Positions 60,901 to 64,000 of a stretch of 64,000 bases of DNA are shown here, piece by piece. A program made the position numbers and the translations under genes. Numbering within the stretch: the first letter of the stretch is position 1; each line of letters opens with the position of its first letter. Source of the DNA: Beta vulgaris subsp. vulgaris. Taxonomy: Eukaryota; Streptophyta; Magnoliopsida; Caryophyllales; Amaranthaceae. The notes beneath the pieces are model-generated. The model was not told where the DNA came from. It did no database searches and saw nothing but the letters and a program-made list of their open reading frames with translations. The DNA is taken from the NCBI RefSeq assembly GCF_026745355.1, contig NC_079208.1:60188892-60252891 (forward strand). Direction: 5' to 3'.

Positions 60901-61746
60901 CTGTAGTGTTACTATAAACTTGTTGTTGGAAAACAGTTAATTTGCTATTGTTGGAAATATAACGCATAAATGATTAAAATATGTGGTAAAAAGTTGTCGA
61001 AAACCCAGTAAATAGTTCATCTAAATAGTTGCGGTTGATGGTGCGGTTTGGATTCACAAAGATTCAAACTCAACCCAAACCACAAACCATGGTGATTGAA
61101 ATCACAAACCAACCCAAAATTTTGAAATTGCAAACCAATCTAAACTGCGAAGAAACGGATTGGGTTGCAAATTGGTTCTGAACAACCTTACCCAAAAGTT
61201 TCTGAGTTTACATAGTGCTTTTAGAATCGATTTGCACCATAAACATAAAATCATTTTATGCCTCCACAATAGTACCAATAACATGACACTAAAAGTAAAG
61301 ATATATCTAAGCCTCAACAAGAAAGATAAAAATTTGGTTTCATGTACATGGTGACTTTCTCTAAAATTTTCAATGAAAATGACGTCACCTCACAATTGTT
61401 GGATGGCCCTTGTACGGTTTGGCTCGCTGGAAGAAATCTTCCCTCTGTGCTTGACAAAAGTAATACCCTTCAAAGAGTTCCTGGAATATAAAAGAAAAGC
61501 TTATAGCATACCACATACTTATTTGAAGGATGGAACGAGATGTGCCTCACAAAAATAAACTTTGGGTGGGGGAGTACAGCCCTCAATAGTACTAGATTAA
61601 TTTTTAAATCTACACAATGGTGACTAAATATCCACACAGAAATGCAAGATACCAAAAAAACTTCTTTAAGAACCATCACATGCCCAAAATTATGCACCTG
61701 GATAAGAATAATGTTTGCACCCTTTTTATGAGCAGCTCTCACTAGC
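51987..61746 (-). CDS. CPA: N-carbamoylputrescine amidase, 5' exon outside the window (8 exons seen)
   Basis: Exons (minus, 5' to 3') 61698-61746, 61389-61480, 60415-60566, 60223-60269, 53084-53117, 52748-52914, 52261-52357 and 51987-52162 join in phase to 270 residues plus stop. The frame starts at RLVRAAHKKGANIILIQ, so roughly 30 N-terminal residues are missing; I found no matching exon up to 64000. The nitrilase catalytic triad is present: Glu in IQELFEGYYF, Lys in YRKSHIPDG, Cys in GICWDQWFPEAA. Other marks are VVIPVSFFEEANNAHYNS, YPTAIGSEPQ, GHAGANVVPLVASNRIG and WGVFRDRRPELY. It converts N-carbamoylputrescine to putrescine, the last step of the arginine decarboxylase route to polyamines. 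The 7.1-kb intron at 53118-60222 contains two tandem arrays, unusual for a housekeeping gene. Confidence 0.93.
53118..53879. other. Left part of the long CPA intron
   Basis: Non-coding DNA next to the 34-bp exon. A GC-richer patch near 53640-53730 (CAAGGGCACCGTGCAAGGTG, CCATGGGGAGGCCTAGAG) resembles neither array clearly. No gene is visible. Confidence 0.4.
53880..54257. repeat. AT-rich tandem repeat, about 140 bp unit, nearly three copies
   Basis: Units start TTTTTTTTTCTGGAAA or similar, then GTGGAAAATGGGCYAAAT, GGCGAAAA-TAGAGAAAA, GGGAAAA and TTTCGACGTGTACTTAATTT. Copies begin near 53885, 54030 and 54170. It directly abuts the GC-rich array, and both hold GACG/ATTTTC-like phrases, but no common origin is demonstrated. 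Confidence 0.7.
54290..59455. repeat. Satellite array 2, GC-rich, monomer about 313 bp, 16-17 copies, inside a CPA intron
   Basis: The landmark ACCTTCATTTCCTTCCCAC or variant recurs at about 54625, 54941, 55255, 55569, 55868, 56183, 56495, 56809, 57143, 57450, 57767, 58054, 58368, 58691, 59007 and 59312; spacing 287-334, mostly 312-317. Each unit also has GCACGACCCTAGCTAGGCC, GCACGAGTGTGCCTTCAAAG, CACCCCATGGGCACCGGTGC, and GTACTATAATCCACGATTTT. It is far more GC- and CpG-rich than the host DNA. Higher-order similarity is visible: 55255-55560 and 58368-58690 are nearly the same unit. Open frames up to 139 codons on both strands come from the low stop-codon density and are not genes. Confidence 0.92.
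59604..59797. mobile_element. Stowaway-like MITE in the CPA intron
   Basis: Left end CTTCCGGTGCTTTTTTTACT and right end AAATGTTAAACGGAGGAAG, TA on both sides; extended by TTGCAATG / GGAAATG less exactly. Lies between the GC-rich array and exon 60223-60269. Body is purine-rich (GGAGAGGAGAGGAGAGAG). Confidence 0.6.
60655..61195. mobile_element. hAT-like MITE remnant in CPA intron
   Basis: GGGTTGGGTTGGGTTGGTGAG at the left and ATTGGGTTGCAAATTGGTTC at the right enclose reiterated AACCCAAACCAAACCGCAAA and GGTGCGGTTTGGATT phrases. Such CCAAACC-rich pieces are typical of plant hAT MITEs. Exact ends and target duplication are unclear; two elements may be joined. Confidence 0.4.
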
Positions 61747-63063
61747 CTGCAAAACAGGTAAAACAATACAAAGAGTTAAACACAGCAAACCAAACCACAA
61801 AGAACCATTCAAACAAATGATGGCACTTTTTTCACGTCTCCCATTACAGTTGAAAAACTCAGAAGTAGCCAACAAAATAGAACTAAAAGTCATATTCTGC
61901 ATCGCAAATGAAGCTCAGATGAACAATAACGGATGAAACCTAGAGGAAGAATAAGATCAGGAATTACTATCTTTAAGATAGCCACAAAATGGGGATGCAG
62001 CAATAAGATAAAAATCAGCAATTTTTTCAATTATTGATTGCCAAGTAAAGGAAAGGCTGGGAACACGCTTCTAAAAACTGCAGGGTATCACTACACAGCC
62101 TCAGATGTCACCTACCACAAGCAAATTATCTTACCACAACCCTATACATAAGCGAAACTGCATGGACACATGCAATTGTCAACCTCAGACCCTCAAATCC
62201 CTTATGTCTGCAATGTGAACTGATCAGGAGACACCACATGGGTGAAAGAAATGGAAGGAAGTTGAATACATGTATTGCGTCCCTTAATGAAATCAATTGG
62301 CACAAAGAGAGCATTGATGCATGATAATAGAGAACTTGAATTTCAAACCAGTTTGCTACATATGCACACAAATTTCTCTCTTTTACATTATTTACAGTGC
62401 ACTCGTTTCACCTTCAAAACAGATTCAGTTCACGACTAATATCTCCAGTGTAGTTTAAAGTTTCAGTTAAAAGCTAATATATTCAAATCAAGGGCTATAA
62501 GTGCACAATTATAACTAATAATTCACTAATTTCAGACTTCAGACTAGTTTAGGTCAAGGCTAATAACTTCGCTCTATTGATTTTAAAAAATTAGTTTCAA
62601 GAAAAATAAGTTCCAAGAAGTTCACATAAGGACTACTCAAGTTCAATCCACAACTGATAAGTTCAGGCGAACACAACAAAGTTTAAGTTCAGACAAGTTT
62701 GTTTCAGTTAAAATGAATAAACTTCAGGGTATTCAAGTAAGAATAACACAGCCTAAATGTTTGCTGATCACATCGTTCATGGGTCAAGATCTAATCAGTT
62801 TAATGCAGGTTTTGACCGAGAGTAACTGCATCCCCTGTTGAGCAACTGACATCCAGGGTTAAAGGGCCAGCCTTGCCTTTATCCTTTTAAAATTCACAAC
62901 ATTTTTATAGCTGATTTCCACCAATCTTCTGCTTTATAACCCATTCTAGCTCTATTACATCAATAGTTGATAAAAGCAAACTTTAAATATATCTTTTTCG
63001 TCAATTGAAGTTATTCTCTTGGTTAAGTTACTTTACTTCTACAAGGACATAAATATCCCTCAT
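61747..63063. other. Non-coding DNA 5' of the last visible CPA exon
   Basis: By the gene model this is CPA intron 1. No sequence matching the expected N-terminal exon was found. AAGTTCAGACTAGTTTAGG-like AAGTTC/TTCAG motifs recur between 62430 and 62760, perhaps another decayed MITE. Confidence 0.4.
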
Positions 63064-63750
63064 GGCTCTTGAGTCTTGACTCATTTCCTCTAGTTTCTTA
63101 TAAGCCCTTCCTTATTCCGTAGTATCCTTCTCTACATAGTTCCTTTGTAGTCGTCACCAACATTGACCTAACCCAACCAAGATTCTTTGTTCTTTACACA
63201 GAAGGCTGGGCCTGAGGTCGGGCTGCCTACGTCTGCTGAGGTGGAAACAGTTGATGCCTCCGTATATCCCACCCCCCTACCCCATGAGGTCTCAATCCTT
63301 AGACTCCAGGAACAGGATGGAGCTCTTGAGTCTTGACTCATTTCCTCTAGTTTCTTATAAGCCCTTCCTTATTCCGTAGTATCCTTCTCTACATAGTTCC
63401 TTTGTAGTCGTCACCAACATTGACCTAACCCAACCAAGATTCTTTGTTCTTTACACAGAAGGCTGGGCCTGAGGTCGGGCTGCCTACGTCTGCTGAGGTG
63501 GAAACAGTTGATGCCTCCGTATATCCCACCCCCCCTACCCCATGAGGTCTCAATCCTTAGACTCCAGGAACAGGATGGATATGCTAACATTGACCTAACC
63601 CAACCAAGATTCTTTGTTCTTTACACAGAAGGCTGGGCCTGAGGTCGGGCTGCCTACGTCTGCTGAGGTGGAAACAGTTGATGCCTCCGTATATCCCACC
63701 CCCCTACCCCATGAGGTCTCAATCCTTAGACTCCAGGAACAGGATGGATA
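63064..63750. repeat. Tandem duplication: two 257-bp units plus a partial third
   Basis: 63064-63320 and 63321-63577 are almost identical (GGCTCTTGAGTCTTGACTCA through CCAGGAACAGGATGG). A third, 165-bp partial copy (63586-63750) starts at AACATTGACCTAACCC. The only differences I see are one C in a C-run and a few terminal bases. The near-identity implies a recent event or an assembly artefact. The unit contains ACACAGAAGGCTGGGCCTGA and GATGCCTCCGTATATCCC, GC-richer than its surroundings; no product is recognised. Confidence 0.9.
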
Positions 63751-64000
63751 TGCTACCAACTGCCCCATCTTTATTTCCCAACCAGATTTACACCAAAAGC
63801 TCTTCCCTGTTCTTCCATGATGTCTGCCTCAGAAGGCTATATAACTCCACTGGCCCACCCTCTCTCCCCCCCCCCCAAAAAAAAAAAAAAGAAGATAATT
63901 AAAGATATTCTCAATATATTGGATTCGTTTTTCTTCCTTGTTTTCTTTTCGTTCTGTCTTCTTACCCTCTCCCCTTGTGATTTTTTTGTGATAAGAAAAT
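63751..64000. other. Right edge, non-coding
   Basis: Contains a 13-base C-run followed by an A-run (about 63868-63890) and a pyrimidine-rich end. No gene is visible. Confidence 0.4.

Overview
The window is nuclear DNA of a flowering plant, almost certainly a eudicot. Genes are sparse and split by introns, intergenic DNA is AT-rich, and plant transposons are dense: Stowaway MITEs with CTCCCTCCGT-type ends, tRNA-derived SINEs, hAT, Harbinger and Helitron non-autonomous elements, and Ty1/copia remnants. A Caryophyllales source (Amaranthaceae-like) is a guess from the repeat flavour and is not proven by anything here. Exons were assembled by eye from reading frame, GT/AG sites, intron phase and family alignment.

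Left part (1-27,400). A 313-bp satellite array (256-3557) precedes a cluster in which two gene families alternate. Four small genes (A 4698-7651, B 9756-10880, C 17171-20278, D 21737-23086; all + strand) share a two-exon plan. A 26-27 residue secretory exon is followed by a long intron and then an exon encoding a Gly/His-rich protein that ends in a hydrophobic tail. Two class III peroxidase genes on the minus strand (Prx1 11800-14344, Prx2 23724-26678) follow the second and fourth of them. The order A-B-Prx1-C-D-Prx2 suggests duplication of a block of two glycine-rich genes plus one peroxidase. Prx2 keeps every catalytic residue. Prx1 is an open three-exon gene that has lost the distal Arg, the distal Asn and the proximal haem-ligand His, so it looks like a pseudoenzyme. 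Introns and spacers of this block hold at least eight tRNA-derived SINEs, several with clear target-site duplications.

Middle part (27,400-48,200). Two tandem single-exon LEA_2-domain genes (29774-30334 and 32003-32599) are followed by a non-autonomous Helitron (35611-35914). Next come a six-exon RopGAP gene with CRIB and RhoGAP domains (36917-43199), carrying a decayed antisense copia element in intron 2, and a single-exon FANTASTIC FOUR-like gene (46446-47441). A short nuclear copy of plastid ndhA lies at about 47945-48110.

Right part (48,200-64,000). Most of this is one minus-strand gene, N-carbamoylputrescine amidase (polyamine synthesis). Eight coding exons are visible and the 5' exon lies beyond the right edge. 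Its 7.1-kb intron (53118-60222) contains a 5.2-kb GC-rich satellite of about 313-bp monomers, bordered by a small AT-rich tandem repeat. A recent 257-bp tandem duplication lies near the right edge. No rRNA gene, CRISPR array or functional tRNA gene was seen; the tRNA-like sequences are SINE heads.
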